A stretch of 64,000 bases of DNA from Siphonodentalium dalli (taxonomy: Eukaryota > Mollusca > Scaphopoda > Gadilida > Siphonodentaliidae). The stretch lies in assembly GCA_032622095.1 (NCBI GenBank), contig CP136061.1, forward strand, positions 117,066,754 through 117,130,753, given 5' to 3'. Below the pieces are notes generated by a model, which was not told the DNA's origin, made no database searches, and saw only the letters and a list, made by a program, of their open reading frames with translations. Numbering within the stretch: the stretch's first letter is position 1; each line of letters begins with the position of its first letter. The position numbers and the translations under genes are program-made. Below are positions 25,470 to 35,203 of this stretch, piece by piece.

Positions 25470-26209
25470 ACACTTAATAAATACTTAATATGTAGCCTCA
25501 GTATATGGTTACGAAATGAGTACGATATTTTTAGTACGAAAGTCCGGTATCTCTGGAGGATTCCAAAATAAATAAAGCGGGTAATGTCATTTGTTTGTCA
25601 TTTCATCAAACCAGTGTTCTAATTTGGATTTTAAAAGTCGATTATCATCGAGCGGAATTTTTTTGTTTAAATAATTTTTTTGTTTTTTAAATTTAAAAAA
25701 CATTATTCCGAAAATATTCACAAATGTTCGACTGTAGAAACGAAATACCTCCAAGAGAAGTAAATGTCTCTCTTAAAAACTGCCGGGTTTTATTAAACCG
25801 AAATTCAGTCGAATTTTATCAATAGATGCTATTATAGCATAGTAGCCGTTGCTGGAATCGAGATAGTCTATTTTTCGATGTCAATCAGCACATTCACACA
25901 AAAAAGTTGGGAAATTAGTTCATAAACAATTTTGGTTGACAATCTTCCCGTTCTTTTTAAATATTCATAAACTACTATTAATGTGCTACTGAACAGCCCA
26001 TTTCCCCTGCCATAACTATAATTTTAGTGTGTACTAAACGCAAATCATTTTCCCTCACCCCAATGAGATTTTCACGTCGTAAAATTACAGTGACGTCACG
26101 AAAATGGTAAAACACGTGCAATTGAGTACTCTATCCGAGGAAATGGGTCCCCAAAAATCCGCAGAGGGGGAGGGTTTCGGTTATCAGCCCACGGTCTAAT
26201 ATTAACTGT

Positions 26210-28430
26210 CAGCAAGTTTATATGATGCGTCGTGCTTACTTGAACGCCTCCTGGTAGGGTGGATTGCCGTTTCCAAGATTAGTTAATATATCAATTTCAC
26301 GGGATGGGGTGTGTTATGTAATGTGCTCGGAAACGACTAATGTAAGCACAATGATTGATGTCGAATCCCTTCCATGCCAACATCATTTTTTTTATTATTT
26401 ACTATACTCACATATTGTACTAGCTCATGGAATAAATACTGTTTAAACCAACACTATGTATCTAAAGTCAGAACGAGACGTATACCGTTTCGTATTTAAA
26501 CAATATAGACAAGTTTATGTGAGACTACTTCAAACTTCGCAAGGCAAGACTGGCTATCATAATGTAAGCTGTATAATACGGTCTTTTAGCATTGTTCGAG
26601 AATGCAAAACTATTCCAGCAGCCAAATTAGTATGTCGATATGCTAATCGACAGAAAACATATTAACATATGTTGTTACTGTTAACCAAACTTATATATAT
26701 CGCCATGATTTTGGGAATATAATTATGCGGTGTGTGTGTGTCTGTAGATATACACCTAAGATATGCCGTACTTGTCATGGATGGGTTAGTATTTGGGCAC
26801 ACACACCAATTGACAAATCCTGTGTTCCACCAATATTATATATATGTATCTGCATTGTACATGGAATGTATGGTATGGTTCAAAGTGGGGAAGAGATGTG
26901 GTTGAGGGAGTACCCAAAAGTTATCAAACATTTTGATTGTGGATTCCCTCCATGCTTTTCCAATGACATTATATCCATGAGTAGGGATAACGAGAGGAGA
27001 GCATAACATTGATGAACAGTTGTTCACATATTTCCTACAAATATACACACACGGACGTCTCCGTGATAAGATGAATCAAATGATGCGGCTTGAAGTTCGG
27101 AAAATAGTGCTGTTCAACTCACGATTGAGGTCGGGTAATGGACACCAATAGTGCGAAAAGTGTCACTCGAATAATCTATAGCAATTTCCAAGGTGCAGCG
27201 TAGTAAGTATTGATTTGTCTTAATATGTTTTTACTTTCGCAGCTACTCACTGTTTCTAATGGGCACTTCGTGCACGAGAGTGCTTTGGATCGGAATTATA
27301 GAGCGTAATTCCTCCATGAAATCGATGGGAACAGAAATGAGTGACTCTCCAATTTTACAAGCATCGCTTACGTCAATTTGGATGTCACTTCAAGAAAACA
27401 AGAACAACATACATTGTATTGTTTTAAAGTATTTAATGATTCCCTTGTTCGATCGTATTGGTAACGAATTATCTGTCTCCTATGTACGTCAGTCATCGAC
27501 CTCCTGATCGTGTTCATATTTGATCATATTTACGAAAAATCATTGCTATTAATGAGCTAACTTCAATATGCAAATAGTTATATTCTTTCAGTTGTGTGAT
27601 ATCTTATACATATATACCTTAAGGGTGTTTTAAGTAGAGACACATTTCTGATATTTGACCAAAATTTCCACAAATTTCGCTGCGTGTTGCGTATCTGAAT
27701 AATTTCGGCGAATGTTATTGTGTTCTATACATTAGTTTGTCACACAACCAAGCAATTTGCCAAATGCTATCTGCAACATTGAATCTTATTTTGTGGTTTA
27801 TCATACATCAATAATCCAATCACCGAACAATAAAATTGTAGAAGGGTTGCTTCATCAGAAGGGCATATTACAAGAGGATTAGCTATGTAAAAACCACCAC
27901 TAAATACTGGTAATCCCTAACCCATCAATACTAATGCTATCATATTAACTGCATCTTAATAAAGGTGTTAACTTTTCCTAGACCATATAAAACACCACTA
28001 TAATAACATTGTAAGAGTTTCCTGAAATGAATGGCATTGATTGACCAATATCTTTCAAGTTTCTTCAGGAATTAAAGTGACTTGCCAAAACTTTTGCCAA
28101 TTGAAAATATTTTTTGCCAAATGTGAATTATTTTTGCTATTGGCAAATTGGGCAAGTGGCAGCGCGAACCCTGCAATCAAGCCGTTAAAACGTGATTATT
28201 ATGCGTAAAAGAAAGCACTCAAAATAGTGCATGGTGTTTTCCTGCGCGCATACTTTTCTGAATTTATATAGTGGGCCTCATTAAATAAGATAAAACAAAA
28301 TAAAGCATATAAAGCCAAATTTCATGGCTCAGGCTGGATACCATGTACGCATCTACCATGACTGTAAATAATCATAATTATGCACATAGTCGGTACAAAT
28401 TTCTTTCTAAACAACTTTATACACAATTGT
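26210..28430. other. No gene seen
   Basis: No credible coding region. Open frames are short and their translations look random. Around 28060-28165 there are repeated TTGCCAA words (CTTGCCAAAACTTTTGCCAA and variants), a local low-complexity feature. Confidence 0.5.
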
Positions 28431-28439
28431 GGATATACA

Positions 28440-28905
28440 CTATGATGATGGAAATGATTATGACGATGATGATGCTGACGATGATGATGATGATGATGAT
28501 AATGATGATGATAATGACGATGATGAAGATAATGACGATAATGATTATGGTGATGATAATGAAGAAGATGATGACAACGATGATGGTGGTGATGTCGAAA
28601 ATGATGACGATGATGAAGTTCCTTGACGATGAAGATGATGATTATGGTACTAATGGTGATATTGATGGCGTCGACATCGAAGATGATGGTGATGATCATG
28701 ATGACGATGATGATGATTGTGCTGATGACAATTATGAGGATTTTGATGGTGGCGGTGATGATGATGGTGATGATGATAATGACGACGATGAAGACGATGA
28801 TGATTATGATGGTGTTAGTGATGATGATGATGATTATGATGATGATGACGTGGTGGTGGTGATGATGGTGATGATGACTATGATGATGATGATGATCAAC
28901 AACGG
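28440..28905. repeat. Imperfect (GAT)n microsatellite, about 465 bp
   Basis: Nearly pure GAT/GAC/AAT triplets. All six frames stay open for up to 205 codons, giving poly-Asp, poly-Met or poly-His/Ile translations, which explains the long open frames on both strands (for example 28322-28939 minus). There is no independent evidence of a protein. Confidence 0.92.
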
Positions 28906-29169
28906 ATTGATGCGGTAAGTGAAGTGGTGTTAATGACATTTAATATATATTGGTATTGACGCTCGCACAATGATAGTGCTCAGTAGCTGCAAATGACATA
29001 TGTCATACATGTACATTGATGCATATATTTCATAAGAAATGTCGATTTTCAAGTGTACACCCACTTGATAGATTTTTTTTCATGGCGGGTTCAAGGCCTG
29101 TTGCAATTAGTTTGGGGTGTCGTCAGGTTGAATAGTTCTCACTTCGTTCGCATGTGAGATAGCGTTCAA

Positions 29170-29640
29170 TTATAACCACAGTTGTGTCGTATATCCGACT
29201 ATGTAGTTAAGTAAGCAATCGATATCATCAATATCATAATGTACGTGGCCAGTAACATTCGTAAGATGCAGGGATATCATATCATCGTCAGTTAGTTCGT
29301 CCACGGCAATGAAGCAAGGTATACAGTTATTGTATATTAAACCAAAGAACATCTTATTTCATATGGGAGTTAATGCCCTACAATCAACGAGAATATAGTT
29401 GACCCTGTCCATATAAGTGCGTTCACAATTTGGACATTGTCCCTCTTCAGATAACGTCGTTGCATCGATTACCAGTGCTGTGGTCATGTAAGACTACTTG
29501 TTTAGACAAACTGATAGTATATATGGTGAAGCGATTGAAAGATAAGTCCGACATCACTCTCAAGTTCCATTCTGCCTCGATGACAATTTGCGTATTAGAT
29601 TTTACACGAGATCTACAGAACTCTTTGGACCGCATATAAG
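29170..29640 (-). pseudogene. Possible non-LTR retrotransposon C-terminal remnant
   Basis: Two adjacent minus-strand frames join around a Cys-containing segment, CPNCERTYMDRVNYILVDCRAL (about 29375-29440), reminiscent of the C-x2-C...H/N...C end domain of non-LTR retrotransposon ORF2. Upstream is a basic/hydrophobic stretch of about 60 residues and downstream an acidic stretch of about 60 residues. No RT motifs are present. It could also be an unrelated decayed gene. Confidence 0.3.
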
Positions 29641-29649
29641 GGTATATTT

Positions 29650-30670
29650 ATCTACGATGGCGATAACATTGCTTATAAACGATATTTTCTTGGATTTTGA
29701 GTCGAAATAGTGATGGAATCTTTTTTTTTCAAAAAATTTCCTGCATGCTTTACCGGACGTTAAGCGACACAGAGCTTTAAACGTTCAAAGTTTTCGCGCA
29801 TCTATTATGGATTCTAGTGGGTTGTTAATGCGCAATGAAACCACAAAAGTTCTTTATCACAGGTGATTTTTCAAAAGTATTTTGGACGCACGAACAAAAT
29901 TAAAAACCAGATAAAACTGTTACGTTTTGCAAACAGCGATTGTTTTAAGTGATCGGGAGAGGGACATGCACCCATCCCAGACAGGGACGTTGCACCGGCC
30001 AGTGGTTTCCAATTTCTAACTGTACTTCAATCTTACAAACTATGTTACGATTTCCACCAGGGTTATATTCATCTCCATTTGACGTGGAAACTTATGGTGT
30101 GGTTTAGATATACCTAAGTCAGGGCTGGGGTTAGCGAACATTTTGTCGTCGATTTCGGACAAACTTGTGGTTATATCCAAGATATAGGGACTCTAATGAC
30201 ATTGACTCGAGTCAAAAACTCATTTTCATCATAATTATATTGTTGTTTTCATCGTTCTTAGAGCACATGGATGTGTTTTGATCTAATCCATGGCTCAAAT
30301 TCATTCATTCATTGCATATATTCTATTTAGAATAAATGAAGCTGGTCCCATATATGGCCGGATTTAGTGTACAGTGCCCCTTTAAAGACACCTAAGTGGC
30401 ACAGTCCATGTCAGGAATGGGAGTATGGGAGGGGCACACAAATTGATAAAAAGTTTTTTTTGTCTTCGATTTACACAAACTTATATTAGTCAACTCCGTT
30501 GTACAAAGAATTTATGCTATCATTAAAAGTTGCCAAAGCGGCACCAACGAATACAGGACTGGTCAGTGGTAAAACATTGTGATCGCGGATAGTTTAAATA
30601 TTCCTAAGTGACGCCGTCTGTGTCAGGGGTGGGGTCGGGACATCACAACAATGCACAACTATTCAACCAA
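29650..30670. other. No gene seen; degenerate repeated segment
   Basis: No coding region. A degenerate unit containing CCTAAGT and then GTGTCAGGGGTGGGG-type sequence appears near 30110, 30388 and 30605, suggesting an old tandem or dispersed repeat with a spacing of 220-280 bp. Confidence 0.4.
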
Positions 30671-30674
30671 ATAG

Positions 30675-31103
30675 TCTATTATATATATTGGAACTTCGTT
30701 CTGAGTTTATGTATGTATGTGTGTTCTAGACTCGAAAACTGCTCGTCAGATCCGACTCAAATTTGGTATGTAGGCCTACTTTGATCCCGGGAACAATATG
30801 GGCTGGTCAAATTTCACGTGTGATCGTGTCCTTGACCTCACTCATAGACGCTCATGTAGTCATGTTTCTCGACCGATCGAACAATAGTTATTTTTACTGT
30901 ATCCTAATACTTTTCAGCGTTGTTCGCTCACCATTGTTCGATGTAGTCACTTTGAATTAAAGTAAATTGATCGCAAAGAAATCCCTAAATAGCCCGGACG
31001 AAGTGGGACACATCAGATAGTTATGTATATTTGTTAACCGATAGAAAACATTAAGAGCTGTGCTTACTATTTAACCCGGGCTGCGCCGGGCAACCCTATC
31101 AGT
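30675..31103 (+). mobile_element. Short Helitron-like non-autonomous element
   Basis: The 5' end, TCTATTATATATATTGGAAC, has the TC plus AT-rich form common in Helitrons. The following block, ACTCGAAAACTGCTCGTCAG then ACTCAAATTTGGTA and GGGAACAA, corresponds to the same positions in the better-defined Helitron at 51613-53353. Near 31075-31090 there is a GC-rich hairpin (CCCGG...CCGGG) followed by CAACCCTAT, where a terminal CTRR would be expected. The 3' end is imperfect, so the exact boundary is uncertain. Confidence 0.55.
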
Positions 31104-31109
31104 ATACTA

Positions 31110-31617
31110 TATTTTGCCTAAGATAGGCTCTTCCGATTCATTATACAATTTGACAAGCTTCAAAGTAATTAATTGTATATATTTGATTTCATTGTAAACA
31201 ACCCAAGTACAAAAGTAGTACAATTGAGATGAACCAAGTTCTGGGAGCGATTCAGACAAAATGTCAACATGGTCAACTGAATCAAAAGCCGACACAAGAC
31301 CTAAATTAAGATCCACTTGGCATTATGAAATGTCCCTGGTGACCTCTGAACATAACTTGAGCTGATGTCTTTACTTGCGCCAGTCCATGCTGGACGCAAG
31401 TAATGTTTTCGGTCCGGATCTCTGTTTATTTGTCTGTTTGTCATTTCGCGAATATGTTACGTCATACCGGGAGTACATATTGTAAAGAATGGACACGCTA
31501 ATATGAAATGGTTGCATCAATTGTAATTTAAATCCACATACATGTATATATATACTTAATTTGTATCGTTATCTGGTTTTATTTTGGTAATAAATCGTTC
31601 ATAAATGAACAATATTG
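31110..31617. other. No gene seen; left flank of the Polinton
   Basis: No coding region. A small hairpin, CTTGCGCCAG...CTGGACGCAAG, lies at about 31374-31400. The sequence ends in the target duplication of the Polinton. Confidence 0.45.
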
Positions 31618-31623
31618 AATGAT
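31618..31623. repeat. 6-bp target-site duplication AATGAT (left; right copy 42032-42037)
   Basis: AATGAT directly precedes the terminal AGTAGTATTGG and directly follows the terminal CCAATACTACT at the other end. Six-base duplications are the known product of Polinton/Maverick integrases. The exact identity supports integration as a unit and a fairly young insertion. Confidence 0.93.
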
Positions 31624-31755
31624 AGTAGTATTGGCTGTCACTCTGGCCCACCATCTCGCTCGATGTCACTCTGGCCCATGGGCCAGAGTGACATCGAGCG
31701 ACGGGTTTGGATTTTGTCTGGCCCACCCCCTCGCTCGATGTCACTCTGGCCCATG
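31624..31755. repeat. Left terminal inverted repeat with internal palindrome
   Basis: The outer 30 bp (AGTAGTATTGGCTGTCACTC onwards) match the right end in inverse orientation. Inside is a palindrome with perfect 23-bp arms (31656-31678 and 31679-31701) centred on CCCATGGG. A third copy of the unit CTCGCTCGATGTCACTCTGG follows at 31730-31750 and runs into the ATG of the first gene. Compared with the right end, the left has lost the long perfect symmetry between 31701 and 31720. Confidence 0.88.
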
Positions 31756-32028
31756 AATTCGGAGAGCCATAAGATAGCCATTAGAGCTGGAGTTCAAGAA
31801 TTCCTGCAAAGACGGAGACCCAGTCCTCCTATGGTGTATGTGGAAACTCCAGAGTTGAACCCTACGTATAAGGAGGGGGCATTATATCCAGACTTGTCTG
31901 AATTTAATCCTCCAAGAGCACTACCAAGGTGGATTACCACTGAGGCAGCGAAATACGTGTGGAATCCACACTGGAGACCCACATACAACAAGGGTGGGCT
32001 TTATCCGGATTTGTCTGAATTTTATTGA
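31753..32028 (+). CDS. Polinton orphan protein, 91 aa, with a duplicated YPDLSEF motif
   Basis: First gene of the element; function unknown. I chose the ATG at 31753, just at the end of the third terminal-repeat unit, because the open frame upstream is only the translated terminal repeat. The protein is basic at first (EFLQRRRPSPP) and then contains two copies of a short module: NPTYKEGALYPDLSEF and RPTYNKGGLYPDLSEF, about 40 residues apart, rich in Pro, Tyr and Trp. The second copy ends the protein one residue later (SEFY). No membrane segment or Cys motif. The duplicated aromatic/acidic motif looks like a binding motif for a partner protein, but this is a guess. Coding status rests on the repeated motif and its position. 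Confidence 0.6.
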   Translation: MNSESHKIAIRAGVQEFLQRRRPSPPMVYVETPELNPTYKEGALYPDLSEFNPPRALPRWITTEAAKYVWNPHWRPTYNKGGLYPDLSEFY

Positions 32029-32094
32029 CTCGGCAAACAATTTAAACGGCACTCTGAAATTGCTAAAAACGAAACAAATAAAATCAATAATATT

Positions 32095-32685
32095 TTATTC
32101 ACTATTTTTAAATAACATAACTTTCTTGGAAGATGATCGCGATAAACGTCTTTTTCTCTTTCTGCTAGGCAAAGTGGTCTGCTTAATTTCAGTATCGTTA
32201 GCGCTTTTGGCTACAGCATTTATCACTTCCATCTGCGAATCCTCCGTGTTTAGAATAGTGATTTCATCATTTGATACCTCGGTTGAGGCGTATAATTCAT
32301 CACTCTCAGTTTTCACATCCGCGATCTCGTTAATTGATATCGCGGTTGAGTTCCATTGTTCCCCACTTTCAGCTTTCATATCCGCGATCTCGTTAGTTGA
32401 TGTCTCAGTTTGATCAATGTCCATTACATCACATGGTGTGAGATCATCGTTGTCTGATGTGTGCGTCCAAGTAGACTTCCCAGGAGTAGATTCACTCAGC
32501 GTCAATGATGATTTTTTCATCTGATCAATCTTTTTCGTAGTGCCATCACATTGAAAAGCCCAATGTGAACTCGAGTTGCACCTAAAACAGTTACCGTATG
32601 GTGGAACCCACTTTGTATTCTTTAAAACTTCTAATGCAAATTTTCGTAAATGTTGTAGGTTGTTACTCGGTAATCTTGGATCCAT
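32095..32685 (-). CDS. CCHC zinc-knuckle protein of the Polinton, 196 aa
   Basis: The only long minus-strand gene of the element. Residues 33-46 or so, CFRCNSSSHWAFQC, form a complete C-x2-C-x4-H-x4-C zinc knuckle, a single-strand nucleic-acid-binding fold best known from retroviral nucleocapsids. After it the protein is Ser/Thr- and Glu/Asp-rich (about residues 60-165), with two related segments, NEIADMKAESGE and NEIADVKTESDE. It ends with a short basic patch, RKRKRRLSRSSSKK, like a nuclear localisation signal. It may bind the element's DNA or RNA. It starts 151 bp from the divergent gene at 32837, and the two share a mirrored promoter. A minus-strand AATAAA overlaps its stop (32094-32099). 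Confidence 0.75.
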   Translation of the reverse strand: MDPRLPSNNLQHLRKFALEVLKNTKWVPPYGNCFRCNSSSHWAFQCDGTTKKIDQMKKSSLTLSESTPGKSTWTHTSDNDDLTPCDVMDIDQTETSTNEIADMKAESGEQWNSTAISINEIADVKTESDELYASTEVSNDEITILNTEDSQMEVINAVAKSANDTEIKQTTLPSRKRKRRLSRSSSKKVMLFKNSE

Positions 32686-32721
32686 TGTGAGCGTTCGGTG
32701 TGTTATTCAATCGTCAGTGGA

Positions 32722-32830
32722 ATGACGACGTGATGAAAATTCACGTCGCTGTTATGCTCTGACACGGACGATGACTGCGCATGTCCCCGTCAGAGCATAA
32801 AAGCGACGCGAATTTTCATCATGTCGTCAT
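32722..32830. promoter_or_regulatory. Mirrored divergent promoter (inverted repeat arms 32722-32763 and 32789-32830)
   Basis: Two arms of about 42 bp, nearly exact reverse complements, are separated by 25 bp and fill the space between the minus-strand zinc-knuckle gene and the plus-strand gene at 32837. The right arm contains CATAAAAG (32796-32803), a TATA-like box about 35 bp before the ATG. The left arm has the same box in diverged form (GCATAACAG on the minus strand). Each gene therefore has its own copy of one core promoter, and a single strand could form a stem here. Confidence 0.7.
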
Positions 32831-32836
32831 TTCACG

Positions 32837-33097
32837 ATGAAGCGCCTTGTGCCATATTCAGATAGCGAAAGCGAACGAGATAATAGAAAGAGAGTGCGAC
32901 TGGATGATGACTGTAAATATTATACTATAAAAAATCTGACCGATAAATACTCGAGGAAATTTAAAACAGCATCAAAGAAATTCAACGTCACATTTCAAGA
33001 ATTCCATCAACCATTTCAAACTGTTCACAGAATTTTCAAAGATCTGGTGAACAGTTTGAAAGATGAGTGTGATGCAGGACCAAAAGATCCATTATAA
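32837..33097 (+). CDS. Polinton orphan protein, 86 aa, charged
   Basis: Small protein of unknown function transcribed from the right half of the divergent promoter. It begins MKRLVPYSDSESERDNRKRVR, a mix of acidic and basic residues that could be a nuclear localisation signal, then continues as a likely alpha-helical segment with periodic Phe (KKFNVTFQEFHQPFQTVHRIFKD). Its TAA overlaps the ATG of the next frame (TAATG at 33095-33099), which suggests coupled or alternative expression of the two. Confidence 0.6.
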   Translation: MKRLVPYSDSESERDNRKRVRLDDDCKYYTIKNLTDKYSRKFKTASKKFNVTFQEFHQPFQTVHRIFKDLVNSLKDECDAGPKDPL

Positions 33098-33560
33098 TGG
33101 AGACTTTGCTGAACGGACATTTCTCTGAGGGACAGAGTCGACTGAGATGTTTGATTGAGAGATCAGAATTTGAAACTGATTTCTTAATGGATATATTGAT
33201 CAAATGTTTTCAGATTATTGGATATTTCATGGTGTTCCTAAAAACGAAATAAACGCAATTCGTGAATTAGTTGGAAATAATTTTACTCGCTTTGCTGAAT
33301 ATCAAGACAGGATTCTCAATGAAAAAACTTTGAAATTCGAAGAGGTGACGAGAATATATGGATACATTATTCTCCGAGAACCATGTACAATTTTCACTGT
33401 TGAAAAGTTATTTGAAGAAAACGTGTCTTTGGATTATATTGTAAAAAACACTAGACCTGTTTCAGATTTAGATTATGAACTCGTATGGACATTTGGAATA
33501 GTATGGAGTATTGGTGATTCTTCATTAAAAATAAAAAAGGTTGATTCCGAACAATCCTAA
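33097..33560 (+). pseudogene. Polinton orphan gene with one frameshift
   Basis: A frame starting at the ATG at 33097 (METLLNGHFSEGQ) reads well to about 33200. The coding similarity then appears to continue in another frame from about 33204 to the TAA at 33558-33560, where 118 codons are open. I take this as one gene of roughly 150 residues with a single indel near 33200, because neither piece alone has a sensible partner. The C-terminal part is rich in aromatic and acidic residues and has no recognisable domain. It could be two separate small genes instead. Confidence 0.5.
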
Positions 33561-33584
33561 TCAGTCTTACATGATCTGTCTTAG

Positions 33585-34240
33585 GGTAAAGATGGACGAA
33601 TCATTGTTGTTCAACATCCCTGTAACATTTTCATATCGGGACCAAGCGGTTGTGGTAAAAAGATTTTGTTAAGAAATTAATCGAATATAAAGATGACTTG
33701 TTCAAACCTGTTCCATACAAAGTCGTTTGGTGTTACAAAGAATGGCAAAATACCTATAGTCAGATGCAAGAATTTCACAATATTCAATTTATAAATGGAA
33801 TACCGGATGATGACAATGAACTTGTCGATGACACAGACTTACCGCACCTCATCGTTTTTGATGACATGCTAGGTGATAAAGATGAAGAAAAAATTATGTT
33901 GTGGTTTACAAGAAAAGGACATCACAGAAATACGTCTGTTATTTACATAACCCAAAAAATGTTTCAGAAATCTAAAGCGAGTAGAACTTTGAGTTTGAAT
34001 ACACATTACATGGTATTATTTCAAAGTGTGCGTGATAAAGGCCAAATCAAAATTCTTGCCTCTCAAATGGAAATACCTCATTTAATGCAGGCATATGATG
34101 ATGCAACTTCAACCAATCATGGTTATTTACTACTCGATTTTCACCCTAAAACGGATAAATCGTTGAGACTTAGAACTGATATTTTCCATCGGTGGCTCAC
34201 AAATGACGATCGAGGTGCGGTAATATATTCATCGGTATAA
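33585..34240 (+). pseudogene. Genome-packaging ATPase (FtsK/HerA-type, A32-like), frameshifted
   Basis: The DNA-packaging motor ATPase of the Polinton. The phosphate-binding Walker A motif, GPSGCGK, is at about 33639-33659, preceded by the hydrophobic strand IFIS. The Walker B motif is HLIVFDDML (about 33847-33873), and a TQKMFQ segment (33949-33966) sits where the family has its polar sensor residue. The frame changes by one base directly after the Walker A Lys, within an A run, so the ATP site is broken in this copy. The upstream frame opens after a TAG at 33582-33584 without an ATG, so the start is missing, was altered, or is provided by splicing (TCTGTCTTAG there resembles an acceptor). 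Members are about 220-260 residues, in line with what is seen. Confidence 0.85.
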
Positions 34241-34276
34241 AGATAAGTGTATCAACATAATATTTCATTTCCAATC

Positions 34277-34882
34277 ATGGAGTCGCATGAAGCAGTCTTG
34301 AGTGTATTTTCGACTATCGCTAAATTAATACTTGATGATCACTTAAAGCTTCCAAAGCAGACACGAACATTCCTGCAAAAACACAAAAAAGAGCTGAAGA
34401 AAATAGCTGACAGTAGAACTCATATCGATTCAAAAAAGAAAATACTTTTAAAAACTGGTGGAGGTGGTTTTCTCGGTGGAGTTTTGATCAGAAGTCTTCT
34501 CAGACAAAAAGAAAATAAATCAATTGCACGAGTTAGATCAAATAGAGTAAATGCTACTCGAGTAAATTCTACAATTGCACAGCGAGCTAGTCCAGTCAGA
34601 GTAAATTCTACGATTGCACAGCGAGCTAGTCCAGTCAGAGTAAATTCTACAAGTGCACAGCGAACTACTCCAGCTAGAGTAAATTCTACTGGATTAAATT
34701 CGGCATTTGCTAGATTTCAACCACTCAACGATAATGGTCCGCAACCAATTCCATCAATTCAAGAAGCAGAACATTACCCGTTGGTTCAACGATACTCAAA
34801 AATTATGAATCTTTCAAACCCATCGAAATTAGCTTTGATGGCATTTGATCGTAATTTTAATAAACATAAAAGTAAAAAGTAA
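34277..34882 (+). CDS. Polinton protein, 201 aa, with glycine/hydrophobic motif and 15-residue repeats
   Basis: Probably a structural or assembly protein, role unknown. I chose the ATG at 34277 (MESHEAVLSVF) over one 30 bp upstream because the extra residues are unlike the rest. An N-terminal helical region with many Lys (FLQKHKKELKKIADSR) leads into KKKILLKTGGGGFLGGVLIR (about residues 55-75), a form seen in small Polinton proteins, where a basic stretch precedes a Gly-rich hydrophobic segment. Next come about three tandem copies of a 15-residue unit (RVNSTIAQRASPV), basic and Ser/Thr-rich. The C-terminal 50 residues are Pro/aromatic. The repeat region is also clear as a 45-bp DNA repeat at about 34560-34690. 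Confidence 0.65.
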   Translation: MESHEAVLSVFSTIAKLILDDHLKLPKQTRTFLQKHKKELKKIADSRTHIDSKKKILLKTGGGGFLGGVLIRSLLRQKENKSIARVRSNRVNATRVNSTIAQRASPVRVNSTIAQRASPVRVNSTSAQRTTPARVNSTGLNSAFARFQPLNDNGPQPIPSIQEAEHYPLVQRYSKIMNLSNPSKLALMAFDRNFNKHKSKK

Positions 34883-34918
34883 TTCAGTCATTTGACATTC
34901 AACTGTTGAAGAGTAAAG

Positions 34919-35201
34919 ATGGCGAAAAAAACTCCACTGATTAAAACATATGGTAGTTTTGTAATGGCTATGAATCAGGCACCAACTCATTTTCGGAAAA
35001 AAATGATAAAAGATGCCCCAAAGAGAGTGATTGATTGCATGTCAGAATGCTGTAAAAATATTTTAAAAGGCAATGTAAAACTAACAGAAGCTCAGAAGCG
35101 CAAACTTCGTACAAATTTTAAACCAGAAAGGAGGTTTTTTACCACTTCTTATGCTAGCACCGTTGCTTGGTAAACCACTCGCTGGAATACTTCGCGGTTA
35201 A
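34919..35201 (+). pseudogene. Small Polinton protein with hydrophobic C-terminus, frameshifted
   Basis: Begins at 34919 with MAKKTPLIKTYGSF and contains CCKNILKGNVKLTEAQKRKLR, a segment typical of a small basic protein found beside the integrase in Polintons. Near 35125 the frame changes by one base. In the new frame the sequence goes on with the Gly/Leu-rich segment FLPLLMLAPLLGKPLAGIL and stops at TAA 35199-35201. The open frame as read instead runs to 35173 with an unrelated tail. The combination of basic N-terminus and amphipathic, membrane-active-looking C-terminus suggests a virion component, but no function is established. The following gene starts three bases later. Confidence 0.65.
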
Positions 35202-35203
35202 AC

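Larger units (their letters stand above)
19630..26197. mobile_element. Possible transposon with inverted ends carrying the PIN-like gene
   Basis: The ends of this 6.6-kb stretch match in inverse orientation: left TAGACCTTGGGCTG then TGCGGATTTTTGG (19638-19680), right CCAAAAATCCGCA then CAGCCCACGGTCTA (26152-26199). The left end unit is duplicated at about 20020-20200. A 9-bp AATATTAAC occurs outside both ends (19621-19629, 26198-26206) and could be a target duplication, although the left copy is offset by several bases from the inverted match. The only coding remnant inside is the pseudogene at 20929-25469. That the gene moved as cargo or as the transposon's own enzyme is inference. Confidence 0.45.

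Noticed and set aside
28322-28939. Open frames up to 205 codons on both strands
   Set aside because: They are translations of a GAT-type triplet repeat; every frame stays open, and no other coding evidence exists.
31640-31752. Upstream part of the 137-codon open frame at the left end of the Polinton
   Set aside because: It translates the terminal repeat itself; the ATG at 31753 is the plausible start.
33571-33660. ATG at 33592 as the start of the packaging ATPase
   Set aside because: That frame runs out of phase with the Walker A motif and stops within about 20 codons; the ATPase frame upstream of the lesion has no ATG.
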